From Ulota crispa (lineage: Eukaryota > Streptophyta > Bryopsida > Orthotrichales > Orthotrichaceae), in NCBI GenBank assembly GCA_963920765.1, contig OY987246.1:10536868-10600867 (forward strand): a stretch of DNA of 64,000 bases. The letters run 5' to 3'. Of the stretch, positions 1-11,662 are shown in pieces. The notes below the pieces were generated by a model, which did no database searches, was not told the DNA's origin, and worked only from the letters and a program-made list of their open reading frames with translations. Position numbers and translations under genes: made by a program. Position 1 is the first letter of the stretch. The number at the start of each line of letters is the position of its first letter.

Positions 1-178
1 GAGAGCTCAAATGAATTTGCATGGCATTGCATTCAGGCATTGTAATTGATGCCTAGATCTGCAAGGTAGTATCATAGTCGGCGAAGAACACTATGCGGTG
101 AGGTCAGGTCAGGTCAGCTGAGCTGTGAGCAAGAGGATAAAAACGCCAGCTTGGGGTAGAAACGTTTGGGGAGGGCTG

Positions 179-3100
179 TTAAAACGCCAGAGACGACCGG
201 TGCTTGACGCGGTACAAGAGCTGGTCGATGGTGATGTCGAACGCGTCTCGGTAAGGCGAGACGTCGCTACCGGGAGCGCTGTAAATCAAGCCCGGAACCA
301 CGTTGGTGATGATGTTCTCCCGCATGGCAGCACGCTGAGATACCGAGATCTGGTTCAGCGTCTCCACCACGTTTGCAGTGCCGTTGCGAATGGCGTCCTC
401 GGAGATGTACACCGACCACGAGGACTCGTTTGCAGGCAAGTGCCAGGGGTACTGCACATACGCCGTGCACGGGTGGAACAGAACCGGAATACAGCCCGCT
501 ATCAGCGAGTCGAATACCGAACGGCGAGTCGGCGAGTCGCCCACCGGTTGCATGCAGAAATGGGTCGCCATGAACGCCTTGGTAACGTACGCGGGTTGCA
601 GGCACTTCTCCAGGTCGCACTCCACGAAACGGCAGTCGGTCGAGTTCCGGCACTGGTTCACGAGCGCCGTGCGCACGTTCGCCAGGTCGTTCTTCCGTTC
701 TTTTCCGACGAATGTGACCAGGCTGGTGCGGTCCTGTGATCTGACGTGGCGGAGCCATGTGTCGATGTCCGCGGCGGACTGCGGATGGAAGTACGTCGGG
801 TGCGGCACGCCGATGTCGTTCGCCGCCCACGGGTCCCGCTCGATCATCACTTTCGTCGTCTCCTGCAGCTCCGGGAACTCTAGCAGCCGGCTCCCCCACA
901 TCCCGTCCGTTTGACGCCGAAAATCCCACGAGATTTTCCCCAACACCTGCCACACAACACCCCACTCAAATATGTCACAAATTTTTCTTACGTAAAAAGA
1001 TTATTTGGGTTTACTACACTACCATCACCACTTCTGAAAGTGGTAAAATCAGTATACTTCCCACTTTGCAAATTTTCCAAAGTGGTAATTATACTGATTT
1101 TACCACTTTTGGATGTGGTAATGGTAGTGTATAGTAAACCTAAATAGTCTCCTTGTGTACAGACTAAGGAACGCCGACTCTAAACACCAATTCATAGTAT
1201 ATGGAGAACTGCCAATTTGGCCATCCTAATCAAACTAAGGTACCTTGTGTTGTCGGTATGTGTACTGTTTGAATAGGGTCTAAAGCAAAAGTCTCGGCCT
1301 TTGGGACATGCGTTAACTTTTGTTGGAGGGAAAGTCAAGGCAGGTACTGAAAGAAGAAAACTTGCTCTAGAATGTGTTGCAAATGTACGTTGTAATCACG
1401 GAAAGGAAATGTTAATTTTACTCGAGGATTTGAACTGAATGGGTATTTCTTGGGAACACGAGAGTTGGGGGTTCGGTGGGCCTACCAAGACATGATCCCG
1501 TCCCCCGTTCTTCTGCCATGAAGCGTGCTGCTCGAGCCACCGGCAAAGACGCAACGCGAGCTCATCACGCTTCTCGTTCGTCGCGTTCGGGTGAAAATGC
1601 CATCGAATGACATCCAAACCTGCGTAATAAGGAATGTAAAACAACGACGCCTTCTGGGGATCGTCAGTGCGGCACTTGTACATGAGAATCCTGGCGTGGG
1701 AGACCATCTCCAAAGCGTACTGATGCGTGTTGAACCAACGATGGCCAGGAACGAAGATCTGCGTCCCGTTCTCGACCGCGTTCACGGGCACGCCTCGTCC
1801 CGACTCGACGAAGAATTCGCATAGGCTGAACCAGGGGAACAAGTTGTCGCATCGCGCGGCCAGGTCGGTATTGAACTCGCTCGGCAGGTCATACACGTAA
1901 ATGTACCTCCCTTCACATCTCTCGCTATCGATGTTGTCAAGAGCCACTTTTCGAGTGCGATACGGCAACTGCACTGCCCTCACTTCCTCCCATTTCTTCC
2001 AAATGGCGGTGTTCACCTCGTCATTGCGGTCCGCCGTGATGGTCGAGTAATCCACCACGGGCTCATTGTCCTTGCTCTTCGGCGTCTCGGTATTCACTAT
2101 CGCTTCATCTATACTCGTTTCCACATTTGCGCTCTCCCCGGCCTCTGCTCCAACTGGCACTGCGGAGAAAACTGCTGACGTATCTGCAGTTTGTGAGGGA
2201 GAATCTCCTCGTTCGAGTTGCGCTAAGCTCAATTCCACTTTCTCGCCGCTGCCAACAGATGCTGTAGGTTTTTCTTCTTTTACAACGGTTTCTTCTTCCT
2301 TTGACTCAGCTGCCTCTGGGTGAGCCTCTTCATCTGTGACACCAGCGCTGTGGGTCTCGTCGTCCTGTGTGATGTGAGCCGGCATCTGGCTCATTAAGCT
2401 GTCATATTGCGCACTAATACTTTTCTCTTGTGCGTTGGTGAGAGAGCGGCCATTGTCAGCATCACCGCTTTCCTGCCAAAAAGGTCCAATATCAGTCAAT
2501 GCAGCGACAGGGACCCACCATGACTACCTGGGACCTCCATGGCGGGAATGCTTACAAATATCAAACGTGAACATATTAATTCACAGATTCCTGCAATTTT
2601 GGAGCATCAATGCAAGCGAGCAATGGTACTCAATACGCTTTTGAACTGCCTAGTTTGGGACGACGATTCCACAGAATACACCATTGGCTCACCCGTCTCT
2701 GAATGTAAAGAATAAAGTGCAGGGCACTGAGAGTCCAGGAAACTGAGAGTCCAGGGAACTGAGCGCAAGTGACACGGTGTTCTCAAATCACGACAAAGAC
2801 CACCAACAGAACTGATATCCCTTGCAAAGATTCAAACCAGCCGTGACACACGAAACCTCGGAAGCTAACCCTCCTGATAACGAGGATCAGTTGTCAATCG
2901 GAGAAACAAAGTCAATCCATTGATTCGACTAAGCGAGGATAGTCCATGATTCAATATTTGGAAATAGAAGAAGAGAGAAGGTACCTCTTTTTTTACCATG
3001 GTGTACTGAGAGCTCATAGCTTCATGCTCGCCGGCTACCATGTCGTGCACAGGTCCACTGGAAGCGCCGTCAAACGGCTTTAGGGTTGGGGAGTTCCATA

Positions 3101-3203
3101 CAAACAACACCAGCAGCGCGCACAGAGGTAACACAATCTTGGCTTTTTGCTTCACGATGGCGCTCTTGTTGCCTACACCACGAACAGCGTACTTCTCCCC
3201 CAT
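179..3203 (-). CDS. GT47 xyloglucan galactosyltransferase (MUR3/KATAMARI-like), 3 exons
   Basis: Predicted Golgi type II glycosyltransferase that adds galactose (or a related sugar) to xyloglucan side chains in hemicellulose synthesis. Exons read on the minus strand: 3203-2985, 2472-1486 and 946-179, all joined in phase 0 with GT/AG borders; the product is 657 residues, close to the ~600-620 of known MUR3 proteins. Visible features: a short cytosolic tail, one hydrophobic anchor at about residues 22-36 (IVLPLCALLVLFVW), a long acidic Glu/Ser/Thr-rich stem to about 258, then the exostosin-type domain starting at RYIYVYDLP (about 262). Exon 2-3 junction rebuilds the family signature GRDHVLVLGKISWDFRR, and exon 3 carries the conserved PVGDSPTRRSVFDSLIAGCIPV block (about 537-557). 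Start chosen at MGEKYAV because an upstream in-frame region lacks family similarity and the anchor follows directly. The exact sugar specificity is inferred, not shown; other GT47 clade A members are possible. Confidence 0.9.
1004..1144. mobile_element. TA-flanked hairpin MITE inside GT47 intron 2
   Basis: Both ends read TTTRGGTTTACTA...CACTACCAT as inverted repeats, with further internal pairing (AGTGGTAAAATCAGTATA on both sides), so the whole 141 bp folds back. It is flanked by TA at 1002-1003 and 1145-1146, as expected of Tc1/mariner-type insertions. It lies within the intron 947-1485 and does not touch the splice sites. Confidence 0.7.
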
Positions 3204-5386
3204 TGTCTCTGCAACGTCGGTCTTCCCAGTTCCAATACATACACACAGAGGTGGTCCAAATTCAAAGCAATGCAAGTAGGTTAATACGACGACGACAGCC
3301 CCTGTCACTCGTCAACCCATCGCCAGTTCCCACTCCTCTCAAATCCCAAAACCGTCATCTTTCTACTTCGGGTCACCTCTCAAGAATCAAGACTTCGACA
3401 GCACCGACTGCAGAATGAATTACGCAGTCGTGGGAGGATTTATGCACATGCTCAATCCTTGTATAACAGATTGGTGCGTGTTTAAGCAACTACAGCTTTT
3501 CCTCTGAAGACAATGTCGACTGCAACAAACAACAGTGACTCTCACGTGAGTTCGCAATGCGTAACTTATCCCTCGTTTTCCTCTCTCTCTCTTCACAGCG
3601 TCCTCGTACACACACACACACTGGCGACTGCTACAACACCGGAACTGAACCGACCAATCGACCACGACTGCGATATCTCTCGACTCCTTGAGTCCTCCAT
3701 GGACCAATGCGACATCTTTCTCAAGAAGCTGCCTACAAGTACAGCACCATAATGAGAAGCGGGTACCTTTGTACCATGCACCGGTCCATGTCACCTGGTA
3801 AACAGTACACAACAAAAAAAATCCCTCCTTGCAATAACAGAAGATTTTCGAGGGGAGTTAGAGCCACCGTGAGTTGGTACACTCACACACCCGCTTTTTC
3901 TAAGAACCGAGACCTACCACCAGCTGTGCCCCCAGCGACAGAGCATTGGGCACATATGGGCACAAACGAGTGAGTCAACAACGACACAGTGTGTCGGGGT
4001 TCAATGCCAGGTTCAGGTAGGAGGGAAATCAATGCCCAATGCCTCAATGCTCAATGCATACCCAGGCGCAGTGCTCTGTTGCTCACGCGTGTGAACGCCC
4101 CAACACAGACACCGTCGTCTGCAAGTGTACATCAAAGTACTCGGCTCTGCAAAAGGATTATTCCAGCCCCAAAGGCCACAAGTCACTGCCCAGCAAGTCA
4201 GGGGTCTCTGCCTCGGGGCTCGAGTACGTAGGGTCCCAGGCTACTTGAGTTCACTTGAGTTCACGGTTGCCATAGGCAGCCCAAAACAGCTCTTCCTCGA
4301 CGAGTAAGCAACAGCGAGCAACAGCATGAGAGAAAGCCTGAAGTCGAGCTGAGCACCTGTCATGAGCCAACAGGTCTCAGTGCAAAGAAGCAATTACTAC
4401 AGCATTTACTACAGCACTTACTGCATTGCCATGAGAAACGAAGCAGCGTTCGGTTTAGGGTGAGGTTTTGGGAACTGCACCGATGGTACACAATTCCTTC
4501 ATATGCCATCGTCAACCGGTTTTTCCACGTACAACCGGTTCTCCACGTATAACCGGTTTTTGACGTACCTGCTGCAGTTGCTGGCACTTGGTGCCTCTCA
4601 ATGTGTACTACAATTAGGAATTTTTCTTGAAAATTCAGCAGTTCGTATCCAACAGTTTCCAAATGCAGTTGAATTTATTTTCATTTATTTTGATTGTCCA
4701 ATTTCTAATTGCATGTGTTATTTTGTTTACTTAAAGAGTTTTTGTATATGCTTCCAATGATAGTAATACACACATTCTAATTTTACACAAGGTAATAATG
4801 TATTTGCTGAGTCATTTAGAGTGCTGGATTGAGGATGCTCCCCAATAAAGCCATGAGAGCATCCCAAGAAATCTTGTCAGATAGTGTCTGACTGCGGCTT
4901 ACTTATAGGGTAGGGGCATTTCCCAACCCACCAGCCCCCAATGCACACAAACTTTTGACACTTTGTGAACACAATTATTTATTTTTTATGCCTTTTTTAA
5001 GTGCTTATGTGAGGAGATTCATGTCGAAAACATTTGAAATTGTGTCAGGATCAGAGAATCAGACACTCTAGAATGGTATTTAGGACTCTTCAAAGAGTGC
5101 AAATATGTAGGGGAAGGGCTCTTGTGTGGAGAACCTTGAAAAATTCAATTGCAAGTAAGTGTTGCACTAGAGCCCTGATTTCAATCAAGCCTTGTTTAAC
5201 AATCTGTACATGTTTTTCCGTGTTGTGTTACAGCTACATTGGGGATGCTCTTAGCTAATTATGACAACAGTTCTTCCCAGAGTATAAATTAGACATCATA
5301 GTGAAAAATCAAGGGACATCTTTCTTCTGACATTTGGTTTTCAAAAGAACAACTTTCAAAAAGATTGGTTGCAAACTATGTATATA
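3204..5386. other. 5' flank of the GT47 gene; no gene seen
   Basis: About 2.2 kb upstream of the minus-strand GT47 start. It is GC-richer than the DNA beyond 4.7 kb down to roughly 3.2 kb, so it probably holds the promoter and 5' leader. It contains a short CT then CA run near 3583-3622, short tandem copies of TTACTACAGCA near 4394-4422, and the AACCGGTT cluster listed separately. The reading frames here resemble no family I recognise. Confidence 0.5.
4514..4562. promoter_or_regulatory. Triple AACCGGTT / CACGT cluster upstream of GT47 gene
   Basis: Three palindromic AACCGGTT octamers occur at near-regular 18-19 bp spacing, separated by CCACGTA-type ACGT cores, about 1.3 kb upstream of the GT47 ATG. 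The even spacing suggests a small tandem duplication or a clustered protein-binding site. Function is inference only. Confidence 0.3.
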
Positions 5387-5388
5387 TA

Positions 5389-5764
5389 GGGAATTACTAA
5401 AATGACACCCTAAATTGCTAACGGGACACCCCCTCTGAGCATGAAAATGTGCTTTTTAATGCTGATTTTATTGATTTTTTTACTAGGATCAAAAGATTTA
5501 TTTCACCTTTGTCATTCTAAGGCTATACAAAAAAAAGTGTGCTTAAATTTCAAACTAAGAATATGGGACATTTGAGTTGCTTAAAGCAAAAATACATCAA
5601 AAAATAGTATTGGTGCAATAATATTTCAACAAAAATTTATGTTTGTCTTTTTTTCTTTAAAGGAGATGATAATGTTGTAATTGAATGAATGATGGACCAT
5701 TCAATAAATAAAAAATAGCACTAAATTATCAAATTTCATGCTCAAAGGGGGTGTCCCGTTAGTA

Positions 5765-5768
<4 letters not shown>
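5389..5768. mobile_element. TA-flanked fold-back MITE
   Basis: Ends are inverted copies of GGAATTACTAA(..)CGGGACACCCCC(T)..GAGCATGAAA; the left end carries an extra ~30-bp near-duplicate of its own tip. Flanked by TA (5387-5388 and 5769-5770). The interior is AT-rich and codes for nothing I can see. Confidence 0.65.

Positions 5769-5815
<47 letters not shown>
5769..5815. repeat. (TA)n microsatellite
   Basis: About 22 uninterrupted TA units starting at the right-hand TA of the adjacent fold-back element, so the element's target site may have seeded the array. Confidence 0.95.
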
Positions 5816-5819
<4 letters not shown>

Positions 5820-6174
5820 TGTCAATTTCATAAAACTTGGCTTTACAGAATTTGATTATCAAGAAATTTTAGATTTGAGTTGCGATTTTCTATAGAACAC
5901 ATTGGGTTTTTATCATTTTATCTGAAAGTACAAGGACCACCTTCGCTTTTTTGGTTTTCAAAATGAAAACTTCTAAAAAGAATTGGTTTCCAAATTTCAT
6001 TCATGTTGAGAGACACCCTAGAGTGCAAAATGTGTAATTGTGACCATGCTCCAATGTGGTATATGACATGGCAAGTGGGTTATGTCTCAAACCTTTGAAG
6101 GTTATAGGTTGCTCCCATGGGTGTATAATCTTTATAATAATTAGATGTTGGAAGGGAATAGTGAGGACATTTAA

Positions 6175-6400
6175 CCCTTAAATGTTTGAAGGATCCTTTG
6201 CGGCAGGTATAATACAAGGTATTTTTTGTGTGTTTGTAATGAATCCAGACCTTTACTATATTTGAGATTAACAAAGAAGCTAAAATACATATCAATGCGG
6301 TTCTAGTGAGATGTTTGAGATCCCAAATTAAAACTTCTTGTTGGTAGTAAATGTCAATTTTATGACAATGTATCTACTATCCCCATGAGACATTTAAGGA
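6175..6400 (+). mobile_element. TTAA-bounded MITE, family 2, copy a
   Basis: Flanked by TTAA at 6171-6174 and 6401-6404. Ends are CCCTTAAATGTTT and, inverted, TCCTTAAATGTCT. The 226-bp body shares blocks with the elements at 42361-42586 (opposite orientation) and 43916-44142, for example TTTGAGATYAACAAAGAA and GAGATCCCA..TTAAAA, so this is a true dispersed family of constant length. Non-coding. TTAA target specificity is known for piggyBac and Sola3 type transposases; no transposase is present here. Confidence 0.8.
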
Positions 6401-6404
6401 TTAA

Positions 6405-7362
6405 ATTGCATTAGGAGAACAAGATCATTTACCCATTGCAAGGGTGGGGTCACTTTGTTCCATGTTCACCCCTCAAATATTACATCTCCCTCTTTTGTGT
6501 GAATGTGCTCTTGACTGTGGGGGTGTACATACTATTGCATGGATTATATTTTAAACTTCTTTGGTACTAAACTCCAAGACACCATAAATCAACAAATTAT
6601 TTGCCAAAAATGTCAAAAAATTGTTGACTTTGAATGCGAATCACTTGCTTTTGGCAAGCAATAATTCCAATTTGATTTTGTAAATTTCATCCTAAGACCT
6701 TTGTACCTATTGTTATAAATAATTTCAACTTTTTAAAGGGTACTCTGAACAGCTTGTATAGTCGTTAGGTCTTTCATTTATGTTATCTTAGCACCGTAGC
6801 AAGGTTATGTTTTATACCTCACGTTTTCATTCACCCTTGGTGTGTGAGTGTACCCATCTTGAGGATCCTCAGGAAAGGGTGTGGCCATCTCTGAAATCTC
6901 CTCCTCTGGTGATGAAACTGATGATGATGATGATTTGGTAGATCTGGAGAGAGCATGATTCATGAAAACTGTTCTGTTTAGTACTGGTTGTGCCTGAGTG
7001 TGCAATTATGCAGTCACCTGGCCAGGGCTAAGTGGACACAAATTGACACAGAAGCGGCGTTGCGGAGGCCGAAACGAGCACCGCAGTCCGTCTCCTTTGT
7101 CGGTCGCTGTGGGGAACAGGCAAGCTAATATTAGTGTCATGAAAAGAGCGTGGTCTCTACTCTAAATAATGCATTTAGGTTGTCTAAACAATGAGGTTGC
7201 CTTTGCCTTAGAAATGTTGTCACATGACACAATGTTTGACCACTTGGAGGCGTATGGGGCTCTTAAGAAATCAAAATTTCACATGCTTTACAGTCTAGAC
7301 ATCATTAGTTTATTAGTTTATTTTTTCATAAAGTAGTTGTTATTGTCAAATCTTTATTATAG
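6405..7362. other. Gene-free AT-rich DNA
   Basis: No gene or clear repeat boundary recognised. A minus-strand frame near 6805-7005 has a short acidic Ser-rich stretch but no family resemblance. Confidence 0.4.
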
Positions 7363-7576
7363 TTAATCCCTAAATACCCAAGGCTGATTTTCTTGTTTTT
7401 GGAAGGTAATTTTGAAGCTTTTGAATTGTGGATGTAAGATCATTCTTAAACATCAAAACAAAATAATAGCCGTAGGATCTTTCACTTCAAGGCTTGTAGA
7501 CAATGTTGCCAAAAAAAAACCCCCAAATACGCCATGCAGATTTTAAAATATTTGTGATTGAATGTGAGTGAGTATG

Positions 7577-7854
7577 AACCTCATATTTAGCAAAATGGGA
7601 GTTTTCCATGGAAATGAGAGGTAATGTAAAGGAAAGTCAACGAAAGGTTTTATGTCAATTCAACTTGATTTGAGTTGAATTGACATAAAACCTTTCAAAT
7701 TTTACCTAAAATTAGAAGGTTTTACTGCAATTTAGGTCGACTTGACCTAAATTGCAATAAAACATTTCAAAACAAACTTGAAATTTAAAAGTTTTATGTC
7801 TCCTTTGGTTATTTTGGGAGGTGTCCAATCTCCCATTTTGTTGAATATGAGGTT
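7577..7854. mobile_element. Fold-back MITE with 4-bp TSD (TATG)
   Basis: Ends AACCTCATATTTAGCAAAATGG and, inverted, AACCTCATATTCAACAAAATGG. Direct TATG flanks both sides (7573-7576, 7855-7858). The interior contains a second near-perfect palindrome around GGTTTTATGTCAATTCAA. Related in end sequence and TSD length to the element in PRODH intron 1 (55326-55645). Confidence 0.75.
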
Positions 7855-8368
7855 TATGGAATTTTTTGGTTTTTTTGAAGCTGCCCAAAACTTCTAATCA
7901 TGATTGTTGCATTGGACTGCCCATCCATCCGCTTGCTCATATGCCCAAAGTGCTCAGTTGAGGTCATGATCTAATGAAGTCAAGTCATAGTTGATTTCAA
8001 AAAATGGTACAAGATGATAAAAAAACTTACTTTGTACATGCTAGAGACACTTATTGTTACCAATATGAACTCAAAATGTGGATTCAAAGCCATATTACGT
8101 AATAAAAATGGAAAATGATAATTTGACTCTTCTATTTTTAGGCCCAAAACCTTTTAAAAATGCCTTAAAAAACACATTGTAGCAACATGTCCGTTTGTGC
8201 TATCTTTTTTGTGCTTCCTCCTATGTTGTCCAATAGCCAAAACTCTCTTGAAATAACAACCACACTTTTGATAGAAATTAGTAACTTTTGGATACAAAAT
8301 TGGGTTATAACCACTTATGATGGTTTAATGTTTCTTGTTGTTACTTGAAAACTAAAGGCTTCCCTTCC

Positions 8369-8532
8369 CACAAGAAGATAAACATGCAATAAATAAGTAG
8401 GTCACAATAATTGCACAACAATTGAACAACTATACAATGTCTATGCAACAACTACAAAATGACTCAATTACAGTCATGTAGATGTTCACAATTGTTGTGA
8501 CCTAGTCATTTTTGCATGTTTTTCTTTTAGTG
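8369..8532. mobile_element. CACTA-like MITE, TSD TCC
   Basis: Begins CACAAGAAGATAAACATGCAA and ends with the inverted partner ...CATGTTTTTCTTTTAGTG, flanked by TCC on both sides (8366-8368, 8533-8535). CAC..GTG ends plus a 3-bp TSD fit CACTA (EnSpm/CMC) elements; at 164 bp it is non-autonomous. Confidence 0.65.
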
Positions 8533-8869
8533 TCCAAATCCATGACCAAAATTTCACAAATGAGCCTGCAATGCAATTGTCAAAGCTCAAGTGCCTAATA
8601 CAAAGAAAAAAATTGAGTTCCAAGTATTGACTAAAAATCAATATGAAGGAAAGAAAAATTCAATTGTGAATGAACTCTAGTTTGTGTCTCATAAACATTT
8701 CGAGTCAAATTAATGCAAAAGCACATTTGGATTTTATTAGACAATGGATATTTGGGAGAAGGGCCCTTAGTGCTCAAGGAAGTGCCTAAGGGAAATCTTC
8801 ACTTCATTCTCAATTTGTTGCTCACCTTTCCAATGTGACATCTTGTCATAAGCTCTTTACACTAGAAGA

Positions 8870-8998
8870 AATCTTGCATTAAACGACTGGTTCACAACGA
8901 CTAAAAATGTCCTAAACAACTCAATTTGAATGTAATGTAGTTGTTGTTTAGTTGTTTAGGACATTTGCAGCCGTTTAGGACATGGTTTTCTTCTAGTG
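8870..8998. mobile_element. CACTA-like MITE, TSD TTA
   Basis: Perfect ends CACTAGAAGAAA and TTTTCTTCTAGTG with TTA duplicated on both sides (8867-8869, 8999-9001). Internal short repeats of the type TTGTTTAGGACAT recall the sub-terminal repeats of CACTA transposons. 129 bp, non-coding. Confidence 0.75.
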
Positions 8999-9441
8999 TT
9001 AATTAGTGACACTATTCATCACATTTTTGGTGCGTAAGAGGTATCCTAGTTTAGCTTCCACCAAAAACAACTGGAATAAGGTATCGAGGACATTAAAATT
9101 GAACATTAAAGCTAACTTTAGCTTGAAAACTCTCTAAAAAAAAGACCTCAAGATAGTCAAATCTTTGCCTTTAGCATGGTTTCAAAGTTTCTTGAATACT
9201 CAAATTGGGTGCTTTGGGCATTTAGGGGTTAAATTGTTTTTATTGCAATAATTATTGATTATAATTATTTTGATATTAGTAAATATTTATTTTGTGAAAA
9301 ATGTCAATAAATTAGTGTGGGGCTTGTGGAGTTGTTGATTGATACAAGTGGCGTTGGAATTTTGTAAACTAATGAAAATAGCTTCTTTTTAGAAAATTGC
9401 TTTTCATTTTCTATTATTATTGAGAATGTCAGATTCAACTA

Positions 9442-9660
9442 AGGTAGGAGCACCCAATACCAACATTGTATCTAATTGCGTCATTCTATACACAAGGTGG
9501 TCATTCTAGAACTTCAATCTAAGTAAACCAGAGACAACTTATTGATGTTAACCAAAATGCTAAGCTATCTATGATTTACCTAGATTCCAATTCTAGAGTG
9601 ACCGCCTTGTGTAGAGAGTGATGCCATTAGGTATGTTGTTGGTATTGGATGCTCCTACCT
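9442..9660. mobile_element. TA-flanked AGGTAG-end MITE (copy a)
   Basis: Ends AGGTAGGAGCAYCCAATACC in inverted orientation, flanked by TA (9440-9441, 9661-9662). Shares its body with the more decayed copy at 16972-17191. Confidence 0.75.
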
Positions 9661-9662
9661 TA

Positions 9663-10725
9663 TATATGTACACATATTTTGGATGAGCCTTTGCCATAAT
9701 CTTATCCCATTCAAACACCGCTTGCTTGACGCATTAAGAGTATCTTTTGCCATCCATGAAATGAGCTCTAGAAACAGATTTATTGTCAACCCATAACGGC
9801 TTGCAAATTTTGAGTTGTTGATGTGCAAGTGCTAGGCCTCCAAAATCAGACATAGCCACATCAAATTCTAGCCTTCAACAAGCTTCCTTCACAACCCTCT
9901 CACGCACTATTCACGCATGTGAAAGCCACAAATTGTCACAACATAACTCTCCAACCAGGTGTACTTTTGTGGCATGTTCTAACTTAGGTGCAAGCCATGA
10001 ACTTTCTAGGCTGCATGAGAGTTTCAAGCCATGCCCCACCACTTCATGCAAGTTCACGCTACTATCCCAGCCTTTGGAAACTCATTTGATGTGATTTGGT
10101 GAAACCAGTGACATGAGATGCTCTAAGTGCATCCTCAACCTACTTGGTAAACAAGCCCAATGGCTAAACTTGATCAATTACCAAACATATAACAACATTA
10201 TGAAAAGAATTTTTTTGAAGGGATTTGAAATTTTTATTAAAAGAAAGCAAGAAAACTTGGATTTAGATATTGGTTGATTTAGATATATCCTATCAAATTG
10301 AGAGCTCTCCAAATCTAGCCCAATAAAAGAAATTCAACTAGAGGGACATCATAATTGTCACATTTTGTTGTGTTTTCGGCTAATTTTTTTTGTTCTTGGT
10401 CTTGATTTGGAGAGCCCTCAAATGTTATTGAAAGTTACTTAACATATGATGGGATGTATCTGAATCACCTAAAGTCAAAACTCAAGTTCCCTTACGATTT
10501 TGCAATGAAAATTTCAATGCACCTCAAATTATGATAGTTTCACATTACAACTTTTTTTCTACTAAAAGATGAAGTATAGCAAATTGGGACCAATTACCAA
10601 TTGTTTTATGGATGCTCAACACTATGAGCACTATTAAAATCGGATGGGAAAATGGCAGAAAAATGGTAAATTACCAAATTCCTCTAAACAAAACACTAGG
10701 TTTGCCAATACTTGATATGAAGTTA
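9663..10725. other. Gene-free AT-rich DNA
   Basis: About 1 kb with no recognisable gene, tRNA or clear repeat boundary. Confidence 0.4.
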
Positions 10726-11034
10726 GGGAAAATCTCATGGACATCCTTGTAGATTGCAATATTTACCTAGGTTATTCTGTTTTTTCAAAAATCACACAAA
10801 TAATCTTGGACCAAAATTTTCAAGCATTTGTTCTATTGTGCATGTCACTTCCCTTCTTCCTTTATGTGCATGCAAAACAAGAAAAAATAGTATGCAGACA
10901 AAGGGAGAAGGAAGTGACATGCACAATAAAACAAATCTCTGAAAATTTTGATCCAAAAACATTTGTATAATTTTTGAAAAAGCAGGGATATCTATGTAAA
11001 TATTGCAAACTATAAGGATTTCCAAGTTCCTAAA
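10726..11034. mobile_element. Decayed Mutator-like fold-back MITE (relative of 30234-30521)
   Basis: Begins GGGAAAATCTCATGGA and contains, inverted at its far end, the same TTTGCAATATTTACATAGATATCC(C)TGC block as the element in the oxidoreductase intron at 30234-30521. A nested palindrome GCATGTCACTTCC...GGAAGTGACATGC fills the middle. The flanking duplication is no longer clear. Confidence 0.55.
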
Positions 11035-11348
11035 ATTTAATATAATAGTTATGCCTAGTACTATGGATGAACATGCAAGCATAGATGGTTCAATCCGGTG
11101 AATTCTAACTTGCATTCATTTTGGGATGCATGGGCCTTGAATAATGAGGGTTGCTTTACAGTAGGTGTAGAGGCTGTTTTAGAGCCATATCAGGTTCCAG
11201 TCCTTGCCACTCATTTCTTCAAATTCTCCAACAAGTACCAACGTTTTACACAAACAGTCCAGGCCAAATTTTTTGGAAATTTGTATTTAATATTGAAAAG
11301 ATAAAATCTTGACAAGGTCCCAATACCAAGTGTTGGGTTTCTCCAATA

Positions 11349-11662
11349 AGGTAGCCACACCCATAACCATCATTGTATCCATAACCACCACCTTTGGAAT
11401 TTTCAAAAATTTGTGGGAGTAAATAGATGCAATGACAAGGATGTACAATATGTGAACGTGGAACCTTAGTGTTGGTTATGGGTGCAATGGCAGTTTGTTT
11501 TTTAAAAATTCACAGCTTATTCTCACAATATCCAAATAATACATTTGAAAGTGCAAACTTGTTATTTTTTTGTTGCTAAAAGGATCTTATAATTTGCTAA
11601 ATGTTTATTAATAATCATCATGTTCAAAACCCTTAATTTGATGGTTATGGGTGCTGCTACCT
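11349..11662. mobile_element. TA-flanked AGGTAG-end MITE
   Basis: Inverted ends AGGTAGCCACACCCATAACC / AGGTAGCAGCACCCATAACC with flanking TA (11347-11348, 11663-11664). 314 bp, non-coding. Same terminal signature as the elements at 9442, 15336, 16972, 53420 and 61093. Confidence 0.75.

Larger units (their letters stand above)
7367..9228. mobile_element. Candidate 1.86-kb TTAA-bounded element with nested MITEs
   Basis: Bounded by TTAA at 7363-7366 and 9229-9232. Left end TCCCTAAATACCCAAGGC pairs with the inverted right end CCCCTAAATGCCCAAAGC. It carries three smaller elements (7577-7854, 8369-8532, 8870-8998). No long frame, so it would be non-autonomous. Alternatively the two ends belong to different elements. 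Confidence 0.45.

Noticed and set aside
1-178. Possible additional exon downstream of the GT47 stop
   Set aside because: Protein ends at the expected length and the remaining sequence shows no coding pattern.
1525-1824. Plus-strand frame opposite GT47 exon 2
   Set aside because: Shadow of the conserved minus-strand exon. The same applies to frames opposite exon 3 and the GIL1-like gene.
5769-5815. Possible origin or scaffold-attachment role for the (TA)n run
   Set aside because: A microsatellite next to a TA-flanked element is a simpler explanation; nothing else supports a role.
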